A stretch of DNA of 6,902 nt from Chloroflexota bacterium (GTDB lineage: Bacteria > Chloroflexota > UBA6077), in NCBI GenBank assembly GCA_021806765.1, contig JAJZQR010000290.1, forward strand, positions 1 to 6,902, in the 5' to 3' direction. The notes under the pieces are model-generated. The model was not told where the DNA came from. It made no database searches and saw only the letters and a program-made list of their open reading frames with translations. This document shows, one piece after another, positions 1 to 5,610 of the stretch. The position numbers and the translations under genes are program-made. How positions within the stretch are numbered: the stretch's first letter is position 1; every line of letters begins with the position of its first letter.

Positions 1-1
1 C

Positions 2-1945
2 GCGTGGCTGGTCAAGATCGACGAGGAGGGACCCGCCGCCCTCCTGCGGGGCGAGGAGATCGGCCAGGGCGATAAGAGCACCTTCGTGGCCGTGAAGGAC
101 GGCAAGCCGGTCCCCTTCAAAGCGTACGACGACAAGAGCCCGGCTGAGGGGGACCTATTCTTCGACGGGACCATCGGCGGATTCCGGGTGAAGACCGCCT
201 TCCAGATCATATGGGAGGAGGTTTCCTCGCGCAGCCTCGAGGAGTGGGCCCGCATAGCCGACGTCAAGCCCGAGGACATCGTGGAGCTGTCCCGGGAGTT
301 CACTGCCCACGGCAAGAAAGGGGTAGCCGAGTCCCACCGGGGGCTGCTCTTGGGCACCAATGACTTCCACAACACCCTGGGGGTCATCACCCTGAACCTC
401 CTCAACGGCAACTACCACTGGAAGGGAGGGATCATCAAAGGAGGGAAGTGGAGCGAGACAGGGGATGAAAAGGGCCAGCCCTACCCTGTGTTCGGGATGC
501 ATCCCGGTAAGATGACGTCCTTCGGCATAGACATGGGGCGGCACGGCTACTGGACCGTCTTCTACGACAACTCCACTCTGTTCGAAGGCTACCCGGCCAA
601 GCGGCCCTGGTATCCATTCCAGACCCTGGGCGGCTACTGGCAGGAGGTGCTGCCTTCCTGCGCGGCGAGGTACCCGTACCAGGCGAAGGCCCTCTGGATG
701 TACATGGGCACCCCCATCCAATCGGTGCCGGCGGCCCAGACCCAGTTGGACGTCTACGCCGACCCGGAAAAGATGCCGTTGATTTGGGCGAGCGATCCGG
801 TTCTGAGCGAGGCGGCCTCGTACGCCGATTATCTCTTCCCCGACACCACCTACCTGGAGCGTTTCGACCCCTACCACCCTCCAGCCGCCCACATCCCGCA
901 GGAGTACAACCCTGTCCGACAGCCGGTGATCACCCCTCTCACGGATACCGTGAAGGTCTTCGGTGAGGAGCAACATCTCTCCATGGAGACAGTGGCGCTG
1001 GCCATCGCAGAGAAGCTGGGGATGCGTGGCTACGGCAAGGACGGCTTCGGGCCGGGCCTGGACTTCACGCGTGCCGAGGACATGTACCTGAAGATGGTGG
1101 CCAACATCGCCTGGGGCCACAACGACAAGAACAACGTTCCCGACGCCAGCCAGGAGGAGTTGCAGCTCTTCCAGTCGGCCCGCCGGCACCTGGCACCGAC
1201 GCTGTTCCAATACGACCGGTGGCGGAAGGCGGTGTCTCCGGAACTGTGGCCCAAGGTGGCCTTCGTACTGAACCGGGGCGGCCGCTGGGAGCACTTCGAG
1301 GAGGCGTGGAAGGGGGAGCACTACGCGCACCCCTGGCCCCACACCCTGCTGCTCTACAACGAGCCGATGCGAACGGTGACCCGCAACTCCATGACCGGGA
1401 AGCGCTTCCCCGCCTGGGCCATCTACCGACCCCCCGAGGATGTCCTTGGCCGGGAGATCCAGGACCCGGAGTACCCCTTCCACCTCATCACCTACAAGCT
1501 GGTGACCAGAACCAACTGGCGCCTGGATGAACACTACTGGTCCCAGGGCATAAACGCCGAGAACACCGTCGACCTGAACCGAAGGGATGCCGAGAGGCTG
1601 GGGCTGAAGGACGGCGATATGGTCAAGCTGGTGTCCGCCAGCAATCCGGAAGGGGCCTGGAACCTCAGGAACGGCGAGACCCGCCTCTGCGCCGGACGGC
1701 TGCGGGTCATGGAGGGGATCCGGCCGGGTGTCGTGGGCGTAGCCGCCAGCTTCGGTCACTGGTTCTACGGTGCCAGGGATATCGAGGTGGACGGCCAGCT
1801 CGTCAAGGGGGACTCCCGCCGGGGCACTGGCCTGAACCCCAACGTGGTGATGCGGACGGATCCACATCTCAAGGACGTCTGCTCCACCGACCACATGATG
1901 GGCCAGGCTGCCTATCTGACCAAGGTGAACGTGGTCAAAGTCTGA
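2..1945 (+). CDS. Molybdopterin (bis-MGD) oxidoreductase catalytic subunit, TtrA/ArrA-like, 5'-truncated by window edge
   Basis: The reading frame is open from the first bases of the window, giving 647 visible residues. The GTG at 86 is internal, because in-frame coding sequence continues upstream of it. This is the C-terminal part of a complex iron-sulfur molybdoenzyme catalytic subunit. Such proteins hold bis-molybdopterin guanine dinucleotide and reduce or oxidise small inorganic compounds (tetrathionate, arsenate, selenate, polysulfide), usually outside the membrane with FeS and membrane-anchor partners. Seen here: the stretch WASDPVLSEAASYADYLFPD (about nt 786-845), typical of the Mo-cofactor domain, and a C-terminal dinucleotide-binding domain from about nt 1470 (PFHLITYKLVTRTNWRL) to an ending containing NPNVVMRTDPHLKD. 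The N-terminal 4Fe-4S cysteines and the Mo-ligand residue lie outside the window, so neither substrate nor export signal can be judged. TtrA/ArrA-like size (about 1000 residues) would put roughly 350 residues upstream. The family is confident and the substrate is not. Confidence 0.93.
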   Translation, partial: AWLVKIDEEGPAALLRGEEIGQGDKSTFVAVKDGKPVPFKAYDDKSPAEGDLFFDGTIGGFRVKTAFQIIWEEVSSRSLEEWARIADVKPEDIVELSREFTAHGKKGVAESHRGLLLGTNDFHNTLGVITLNLLNGNYHWKGGIIKGGKWSETGDEKGQPYPVFGMHPGKMTSFGIDMGRHGYWTVFYDNSTLFEGYPAKRPWYPFQTLGGYWQEVLPSCAARYPYQAKALWMYMGTPIQSVPAAQTQLDVYADPEKMPLIWASDPVLSEAASYADYLFPDTTYLERFDPYHPPAAHIPQEYNPVRQPVITPLTDTVKVFGEEQHLSMETVALAIAEKLGMRGYGKDGFGPGLDFTRAEDMYLKMVANIAWGHNDKNNVPDASQEELQLFQSARRHLAPTLFQYDRWRKAVSPELWPKVAFVLNRGGRWEHFEEAWKGEHYAHPWPHTLLLYNEPMRTVTRNSMTGKRFPAWAIYRPPEDVLGREIQDPEYPFHLITYKLVTRTNWRLDEHYWSQGINAENTVDLNRRDAERLGLKDGDMVKLVSASNPEGAWNLRNGETRLCAGRLRVMEGIRPGVVGVAASFGHWFYGARDIEVDGQLVKGDSRRGTGLNPNVVMRTDPHLKDVCSTDHMMGQAAYLTKVNVVKV

Positions 1946-2030
1946 GGAATTCTCAGCCAAAGGGCGCCTGGCGCTGGCCGCAAGGGACCTGCGAGATATG
2001 ATACGTTCCTTGCTCGCTGCCCTCCCTACT

Positions 2031-2039
2031 GCTTCTCGG
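2031..2039. repeat. Target-site duplication, left copy (GCTTCTCGG)
   Basis: This 9-bp direct repeat abuts the left end of the MITE-like element exactly. The match to the right copy does not extend by even one base on either side, as expected for a target duplication. Confidence 0.85.
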
Positions 2040-2201
2040 CTGAGATTGCACCATAAGGGGAAGCGGGCTTGATAAGGGTGAAGGGATGTGTCAGCAACTT
2101 GGGGACGGCTGCCTGGAAACCGTCATTCCCGCGGAAGCGGGAATCCAGCGGATTCCTTCCTGCGGCCGTCGCCAAGACGCTCCCTTATGGTGCAATTTCA
2201 G
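2040..2201. mobile_element. MITE-like insertion, 162 bp, with 20-bp terminal inverted repeats and 9-bp target duplication
   Basis: The left end CTGAGATTGCACCATAAGGG (2040-2059) matches the reverse complement of the right end CCCTTATGGTGCAATTTCAG (2182-2201) at 19 of 20 positions. The element is flanked on both sides by the identical 9-mer GCTTCTCGG (2031-2039 and 2202-2210), so it has the full anatomy of a transposed unit. It is too short for a transposase and must have been moved in trans. A second, imperfect pair of internal arms (2098-2112 with 2162-2176, 13 of 15 matching) surrounds a central REP-like palindrome, making much of the element a long imperfect hairpin. Ends beginning CTGA with a 9-bp duplication recall the IS50/Tn5 branch of the IS4 family. 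That family link is inference. Confidence 0.88.
2121..2148. repeat. REP-like palindrome inside the MITE
   Basis: The core is a perfect 8-bp stem, ATTCCCGC (2125-2132) and GCGGGAAT (2137-2144), around the loop GGAA, with flanks CGTC on the left and CCAG on the right. The same flanks and stem geometry recur at 6841-6868. This resembles the widespread class of short palindromic repeats that yield VIPAEAGIQ-type spurious peptides. It lies at the centre of the 162-bp insertion, so either it is part of that element or it landed inside it. Confidence 0.8.
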
Positions 2202-2210
2202 GCTTCTCGG
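2202..2210. repeat. Target-site duplication, right copy (GCTTCTCGG)
   Basis: It is identical to 2031-2039 and abuts the right end of the MITE-like element. The inferred pre-insertion site reads straight from 2030 into one GCTTCTCGG and on to 2211. Confidence 0.85.
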
Positions 2211-2321
2211 AGCGACGACGGCCTTCTTGCGCAGGTGGTTTGGAGGCAGCAGACCGGCGTCGAGGGGAAGGCATGCTCAACGGCATTGCCGCGGAGAATG
2301 CGACAAGGGGTTAGTAGTCCG

Positions 2322-2419
2322 CCACACTGATCGTGATGGTCGTGGAGTCGAGGCTTTAGCCGGTGCCGATGGCTGCATCCGGCCGAAGCCTCGATTCCGC
2401 GATGTCGAAAACAGTGTGG
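2322..2419 (+). other. Long imperfect hairpin, possible structured leader RNA or nomadic palindrome
   Basis: The outer arms CCACACTG (2322-2329) and CAGTGTGG (2412-2419) are perfect complements. Inside, 2340-2356 pairs with 2386-2402 over 17 consecutive positions, including the perfect TCGAGGCTT/AAGCCTCGA. Two of the 17 pairs are G-U on the plus strand. A further 5-bp stem, GCCGG (2359-2363) and CCGGC (2379-2383), closes a 15-nt loop. The hairpin ends 33 nt before the start of the small membrane peptide gene. It has no T-run, so it does not look like a terminator, and no target duplication was found around it. It could be a leader RNA of the small gene or another repetitive palindromic element. 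Sequence alone cannot decide. Confidence 0.5.
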
Positions 2420-2437
2420 TGAGGGGCTGATCGGCAC

Positions 2438-2443
2438 GGGGAG
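2438..2443 (+). promoter_or_regulatory. Ribosome binding site of the 35-aa membrane peptide
   Basis: GGGGAG lies 9 nt before the ATG at 2453. This spacing supports translation of an ORF that would otherwise be easy to dismiss on length. Confidence 0.55.
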
Positions 2444-2452
2444 ATCTCGACT

Positions 2453-2560
2453 ATGCAGGGAAGGGATGTGGCAGTCCTTGTCGGGGTAGTCGCCCTCATC
2501 GTCCTCGTCCTGGCCCTTTTCGGCGGGGGCATGCTGATGGGCCCTTGGATGATGGGGTGA
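2453..2560 (+). CDS. Small hydrophobic membrane peptide (35 aa) ending in a Met/Gly/Trp-rich tail
   Basis: An ATG-to-TGA frame encodes 35 residues. The start MQGRD is polar. It is followed by an uninterrupted hydrophobic run, VAVLVGVVALIVLVLALF (residues 6-23), long enough for one membrane helix, then a Gly/Met-rich tail GGGMLMGPWMMG. The GGGMLMGPWMMG tail resembles the ends of small, uncharacterised membrane proteins carrying MMG-type motifs often seen near metal-homeostasis genes. That comparison is from memory. The Met residues could bind soft metals, which is speculation. A Shine-Dalgarno site at the right spacing and a structured hairpin upstream support a real gene. It ends 26 bp before the metal-ATPase remnant on the other strand. 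Function is unknown. Confidence 0.6.
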   Translation: MQGRDVAVLVGVVALIVLVLALFGGGMLMGPWMMG

Positions 2561-2585
2561 AGCCTGATGTCCAACTGGGCGCAAC

Positions 2586-2657
2586 TTAGTCCACTCGGCT
2601 CCGCTGCAGCCACAGCGCGTTCACCGTCACCAGGACGGAGCTGCCGGCCATGATGGG
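2586..2657 (-). pseudogene. C-terminal remnant of a P1B-type heavy-metal-transporting ATPase
   Basis: Read on the minus strand from 2657, this gives PIMAGSSVLVTVNALWLQRS, three more residues (RVD) and a TAA stop, 23 codons in all. The GSSVLVTVNALxLxR pattern is the last transmembrane helix and tail of P1B ATPases (the CadA/ZntA/CopA group ends in the style TLLVTLNSLRL). Nothing of the phosphorylation (DKTG) or nucleotide-binding domains is present upstream. Instead the permease stop codon lies only about 20 bp away. The ancestral gene was evidently cut, leaving only its 3' end and stop. The match is short, so a chance hydrophobic resemblance remains possible. Confidence 0.5.
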
Positions 2658-2676
2658 CCTCCACCAGTTCTTGGCC

Positions 2677-3888
2677 CTACAGCTTGACCCACCCCCTCCT
2701 CAGGGCCTGGTGGAGCAGGACCCCCACGACGAAGGCGGCGCCCATGTTCCAGGTGGCGAAGGCCGCGGTCACCAGCATGAGGTAGACGTCCTCCTTCTTG
2801 TTGCCGATGTCCCGAGATGATAGGGCGAGTTCGATGCCGGCGAAGAAGAGGATCACCCCCAGGATGGCCGAGGGGAACATCTGGAAGATGAGCTGAACGG
2901 AGTTGCCGAAGAAGAGGGCAAGGGCGACGATGAGGCTGCCCAGGATAACCAGGGCGCCTCCCGTCCTTGCCCCGAACCGCACGTGCCCTGCCATGCCGCC
3001 GGCCCCGTGACACAAGGGGATCCCGCCGATGATGGGCGAAAAGACGTTCATGATGCCCATGGTGGTGGCAACCTTGCGCTCGGTCACCTGGCGGTCGGGG
3101 AAAAGGTCGTTGTTCTCAGCGACCACGGCGATGCAGGCGTTGCCCAGCGAGAGCGGCACCTGGGGGATGGCCAGGAGGAGGCCGCCCCAGAGCACGTCCT
3201 CCCAGGTGAGGCCTCCGAGGGCGAAAGGCGGGAGGCGCAGACCGACCCCAGCCTGGGCGAGGCGGGCGGGGAGATCGGGCTGCTGAAAGATAGCCACAGT
3301 CACGCCAAAGAGCAGCAGGACGAACATGGCTGGGACCTTCGGGTTGGAGAGCAGGAGGTAGGTTACCACGAGGCCGATACCGGCCACGACGGGATCGCTG
3401 CCCATCATGCGGAAGGCTTCCAGGACGAAGGTGAAGCCCAGACCCAGGACGATGCCCCTTATGACGGGCTTGGAGGCAAGCCTCGCCAGCTTGTCCACGG
3501 CACCGGTGACGCCGAGGAGGAGCCAGATGGCCGCCGTGACCAGTCCCGAGCCGTAAACCATGGCGGGGGTCAGGGCTCCGGCTTGCCCGATGGCCGCGCC
3601 GCCGATGGCCTTCATGGGCTGGACCGGCATCGGGGTCCGATAGAAGAGTCCGACGGCCACCTTGGTAAGGCCGAAGGCCAGGAGCACCCCCACCGGGTCC
3701 ATGTGGAGGACGGCAATGTAGCCTACGACGAAGGGGATCAGGGTGCCGAGGTCGCCGAAGGCCCCTGCCCACTCCATCCGGTCGTAACGGTTGGCCGCAG
3801 CCTTCCCTTTGGGCAGGGGGCCGTCCTCCCGTCCCTCATCGTCGTCTTCCCGAAGGGGCACGTCCAGAGCTGCCATCACAGAAAACAT
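2677..3888 (-). CDS. MOT1-family molybdate (or sulfate-like anion) permease
   Basis: This 403-residue polytopic membrane protein has a charged cytosolic N-terminus (residues 1-35, with REDDDEGRED). The first conserved block is EWAGAFGDLGTLIPF (39-53). The two hallmark MOT1 motifs are present: PMPVQPMKAI (86-95) and GGIPLCHGAGGMAGH continuing to RFGARTG (288-310). About ten hydrophobic segments follow one another through to VGVLLHQALRRGWVKL. MOT1 proteins are SulP-related permeases that import molybdate in plants and algae, and bacterial members are usually annotated as putative sulfate/molybdate transporters. The ModE-like gene directly upstream makes molybdate the likely substrate. The start codon overlaps the regulator stop as TGATG (base 3888 is shared), so translation is probably coupled. 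No strong Shine-Dalgarno site is seen for it alone. No terminator is evident after the stop. Confidence 0.9.
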   Translation of the reverse strand: MFSVMAALDVPLREDDDEGREDGPLPKGKAAANRYDRMEWAGAFGDLGTLIPFVVGYIAVLHMDPVGVLLAFGLTKVAVGLFYRTPMPVQPMKAIGGAAIGQAGALTPAMVYGSGLVTAAIWLLLGVTGAVDKLARLASKPVIRGIVLGLGFTFVLEAFRMMGSDPVVAGIGLVVTYLLLSNPKVPAMFVLLLFGVTVAIFQQPDLPARLAQAGVGLRLPPFALGGLTWEDVLWGGLLLAIPQVPLSLGNACIAVVAENNDLFPDRQVTERKVATTMGIMNVFSPIIGGIPLCHGAGGMAGHVRFGARTGGALVILGSLIVALALFFGNSVQLIFQMFPSAILGVILFFAGIELALSSRDIGNKKEDVYLMLVTAAFATWNMGAAFVVGVLLHQALRRGWVKL

Positions 3889-4295
3889 CAGCCGAAGGCT
3901 TCCCGGAAGCGTCCGTCCACCAGGGTGTCCAGGCCCCGACTGAGATCGTGGTAACGACGAAGCAGCTCCCTGGCAAGGGGGGTGAGGGTGCTACCTCCGC
4001 CGTCGGTGCCGCCCGACTGGGTCTCCACCAAGCGCAGCCCGAGGACCTCCTCGGACTCCTTCAGCCTCTGCCAGGCCGTTCGATATGGAACCTTCAACTC
4101 CTCGGCGGCCTTCGCCAGGGAGCCGGTGCGCTCGATCCCCTCCAGGATGGCCGCCCGGTAGTCGCTGAGGACGGCCTTGCCGTTCACCTCGATCCACAGC
4201 TTGGAGCGCACCTCCAGGCCGGCGAAGGGTGAGGCAGGAGCGGCCTTCCCTGACTGGGGAACGGCTTCTCCGGAGGAAAGGGTCGGGTCGCTCAC
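3888..4295 (-). CDS. ModE-type molybdenum regulator, DNA-binding domain only
   Basis: This 135-residue protein matches the N-terminal LysR-type winged-helix domain of ModE. After a Ser/Pro/Ala-rich leader (1-26) come KLWIEVNGKAVLSDYRAAIL (32-51), the helix-turn-helix GSLAKAAEELKVPYRTAWQR (58-77) and the Gly-rich wing SGGTDGGGSTLTP (94-106), then a helical end (107-135) suited to dimerisation. E. coli ModE is about 262 residues with a C-terminal molybdate-binding (Mop/TOBE) pair, which is wholly absent here, so how molybdate is sensed is unclear. The start is a GTG, chosen because AGGAGGG lies 9 nt upstream and an in-frame stop sits two codons before it. The out-of-frame ATG at 4302 is only 2 nt from that site. 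It is the first gene of an operon with the MOT1 permease and has a ModE-type operator in its promoter, implying autoregulation. Confidence 0.9.
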   Translation of the reverse strand: MSDPTLSSGEAVPQSGKAAPASPFAGLEVRSKLWIEVNGKAVLSDYRAAILEGIERTGSLAKAAEELKVPYRTAWQRLKESEEVLGLRLVETQSGGTDGGGSTLTPLARELLRRYHDLSRGLDTLVDGRFREAFG

Positions 4296-4304
4296 CGCTC
4301 ATCT

Positions 4305-4311
4305 CCCTCCT
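4305..4311 (-). promoter_or_regulatory. Ribosome binding site deciding the GTG start of the ModE-like gene
   Basis: On the minus strand AGGAGGG (4311 to 4305) leaves 9 nt to the GTG at 4295 but only 2 nt to the competing ATG at 4302, which favours the GTG. Confidence 0.75.
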
Positions 4312-4328
4312 GGGTCAGGATGCCTCGT

Positions 4329-4352
4329 CGTTATGCACAGAATAGCATAACG
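4329..4352. promoter_or_regulatory. ModE-type operator, perfect 8-bp inverted repeat
   Basis: The half sites CGTTATGC (4329-4336) and GCATAACG (4345-4352) are exact reverse complements around an 8-bp spacer. The outer hexamers form CGTTAT-N12-ATAACG. This is the same outer sequence and 24-bp length as the ModE operator of the E. coli modABC promoter as I recall it. It sits 33 bp upstream of the ModE-like start codon and covers that gene's -10 box, so the encoded protein is the obvious binder. Confidence 0.85.
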
Positions 4353-4367
4353 CCAGGAAGGGGTCAA
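4339..4367 (-). promoter_or_regulatory. Sigma70-type promoter of the modE-like/MOT1 operon
   Basis: On the minus strand, -35 TTGACC (4367 to 4362) and -10 TATTCT (4344 to 4339) are separated by exactly 17 bp. Predicted transcription start is near 4332, giving a leader of about 37 nt before the GTG start. The -35 box contains the TGA stop of the upstream thioredoxin-lipoprotein gene, and the -10 box lies wholly inside the ModE-type operator. Molybdenum-dependent occlusion of RNA polymerase is therefore the natural reading. Confidence 0.7.
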
Positions 4368-5599
4368 CCGGTTGGAAGTACCTTCACGCCCCGCCGTGCA
4401 CGCTCGGCATCCAACCACTTGCCCACCTTGTTCTGGATTGTGGTGCTATCGGCATTCGGGGCGATGGTCTGGTCGGCGTAGGTGCCCGCGAGCGACTGCT
4501 CCTCGGCCAGGGCTCGGACATCGTCGATGGTCACCCCATGCTTGGCCAGTTCGGCGGCCAGGGCGTCGCTCCCCCCGGCCTCCGAGGCGAGGGTGACCAG
4601 GGCATGCTCCACGCTCGTGCTGTCTGGCTTGAGGTTTGCGGCCCGGGCGGCATCGGCCAGCAGCCTTCCGTTGATCAAGTCGTCCAGCGCGTACTGCTGC
4701 CGCTGCTTGAGTTCCGCCTGATCGGCGGACCTCAACGGATCGAGCACGGCGCCACTGTCGAGTTGGTCGAGCGCCAGCAGCACGTCGACCCTGTGGTTGA
4801 CCTCTCTCATCGTGATCTTCTGCCCGTCGAGGACGGCGGCGACCTGTTCGTTGGCCGCCCCGGCTGCCTCGACGACCGAACGTGGCTGGGGCGGAGTCTC
4901 GGTGCCGGACCCAACGAAGCGGTCCACCTTGGCCTGCATGATCTCGGCCGTCATCCCTCCGACGATCCGATCTCGGACGATGCCCTGGGCGTCGATCAGA
5001 TAGCTGGTGGGTGGGGCGACGGCCTGGTAGGTGAACCCCACGTCGCTGTTGCGATCGAGGACGACCGGGAAGGTGTAGCCGCCCTTCTTGACGAAGGCTT
5101 GCGCGGTGTTGGGATCCTCCCCGGAGTTGACGGCCAGGACGACGAAACCCTGATCACGGCGCTTCTGGTACAGATCGTTGAGGGCGGGCATCTCCTCGCG
5201 GCAGGGCGGGCACCAGGATGCCCAGAAGTTGAGGAGCACGACCTTTCCCCTGAGATCGGAAAGGTGGATCTGGTTCCCATCGAGGAAAGGAAGGGCGAAG
5301 TCCGGGGCACGCTGGCCCACCTTGACGCCCTCCGGAACATCCGTCGAGGAAGCCACCGGGGTGGCGGCCGGGCTTGCGCTGGGAGAGACGGCGTCCGGCG
5401 TAGGGGTCTCGGGGTTAGAAATGGCCGGACCGGTAGTCGCGCTTCCCGCGGGGCTTGGGACCGCGGGGGGAAGGCTGGTTGGTGTTGGGGTTTGCGCGGG
5501 GGGTTGGCACGCGGAAACAGTTATTGCGAGGGCCGTCACGAGGGCGGCGATGAACGCCGGCCGCCGGCCCGCGGCATACAGGGTAACCATGACGCGCAT
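4364..5599 (-). CDS. Lipoprotein fusing a TlpA/ResA-like thioredoxin domain to a SurA-N-like chaperone domain
   Basis: A 411-residue exported protein. The start is the ATG at 5599 rather than the upstream GTG at 5629, because the only strong Shine-Dalgarno site (AGGAGG, 5616 to 5611) lies inside that extension. Using this start: signal peptide with RRP and hydrophobic core AFIAALVTALAITV, then lipobox VSAC with lipidated Cys31. A Pro/Thr/Ser/Ala-rich linker runs to about 88. The thioredoxin fold (about 91-230) has GQRAPDFALPFLDG, the redox motif WCPPC (129-133) and the cis-Pro region APPTSYLID (195-203). The last part (about 251-411), with VAAVLDGQKITMREV, QQYALDDLINGRLLADAA and the end WLDAERARRGVKVL, resembles the N-terminal chaperone domain of SurA/PrsA-type foldases without a parvulin domain. 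TlpA-like domains usually reduce disulfides, for example in cytochrome c maturation. The fusion suggests redox handling joined to client holding outside the membrane. The regulator upstream ends 80 bp away. Confidence 0.87.
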   Translation of the reverse strand: MRVMVTLYAAGRRPAFIAALVTALAITVSACQPPAQTPTPTSLPPAVPSPAGSATTGPAISNPETPTPDAVSPSASPAATPVASSTDVPEGVKVGQRAPDFALPFLDGNQIHLSDLRGKVVLLNFWASWCPPCREEMPALNDLYQKRRDQGFVVLAVNSGEDPNTAQAFVKKGGYTFPVVLDRNSDVGFTYQAVAPPTSYLIDAQGIVRDRIVGGMTAEIMQAKVDRFVGSGTETPPQPRSVVEAAGAANEQVAAVLDGQKITMREVNHRVDVLLALDQLDSGAVLDPLRSADQAELKQRQQYALDDLINGRLLADAARAANLKPDSTSVEHALVTLASEAGGSDALAAELAKHGVTIDDVRALAEEQSLAGTYADQTIAPNADSTTIQNKVGKWLDAERARRGVKVLPTG

Positions 5600-5610
5600 G
5601 AGGTTGTGGA

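Larger units (their letters stand above)
1946..2452. other. Gene-free intergenic stretch carrying MITE, REP hairpin and long hairpin
   Basis: No convincing gene lies between the oxidoreductase stop and the small ORF at 2453. Overlapping open frames here translate the palindromic repeats (peptides such as VIPAEAGIQ and SFPRKRESS), a familiar signature of spurious ORFs across REP-like elements. Just after the stop, GCGCCTGGCGC (around 1965-1975) could form a very small hairpin, but no T-run follows, so no terminator is claimed. The stretch holds the 162-bp insertion at 2040-2201 and the long hairpin at 2322-2419. Nothing was recognised in 2211-2321. Confidence 0.75.

Noticed and set aside
155..1960. 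601-codon open frame on the minus strand opposite the molybdoenzyme
   Set aside because: It is an antisense shadow of a GC-rich gene: low-complexity Val/Gly/Leu/His composition and no recognisable motif. The plus-strand frame has clear molybdoenzyme sequence.
1960..1980. Short GC-rich palindrome just after the oxidoreductase stop as a terminator
   Set aside because: The stem is only about four pairs around GCGCCTGGCGC and no T-run follows on either strand.
2121..2148. CRISPR-like repeat unit
   Set aside because: The two palindromes of this family are 4.7 kb apart with no regular spacing or spacers and no cas genes, so they are dispersed REP-like elements.
2086..2430. 114-codon plus-strand frame across the MITE and long hairpin
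   Set aside because: It translates the palindromic repeats (VIPAEAGIQ) and runs through the target duplication. It has no Shine-Dalgarno support or protein-like pattern.
2198..2584. 128-codon minus-strand frame across the small peptide gene and hairpin
   Set aside because: It is rich in His/Asp/Pro/Arg with no motif, and much of it is the complement of the small gene and the hairpin.
2983..3954. 323-codon plus-strand frame opposite the MOT1 permease
   Set aside because: Its composition is Gly/Glu/His-rich without domains and it mirrors the permease codons. The minus strand carries the hallmark MOT1 motifs.
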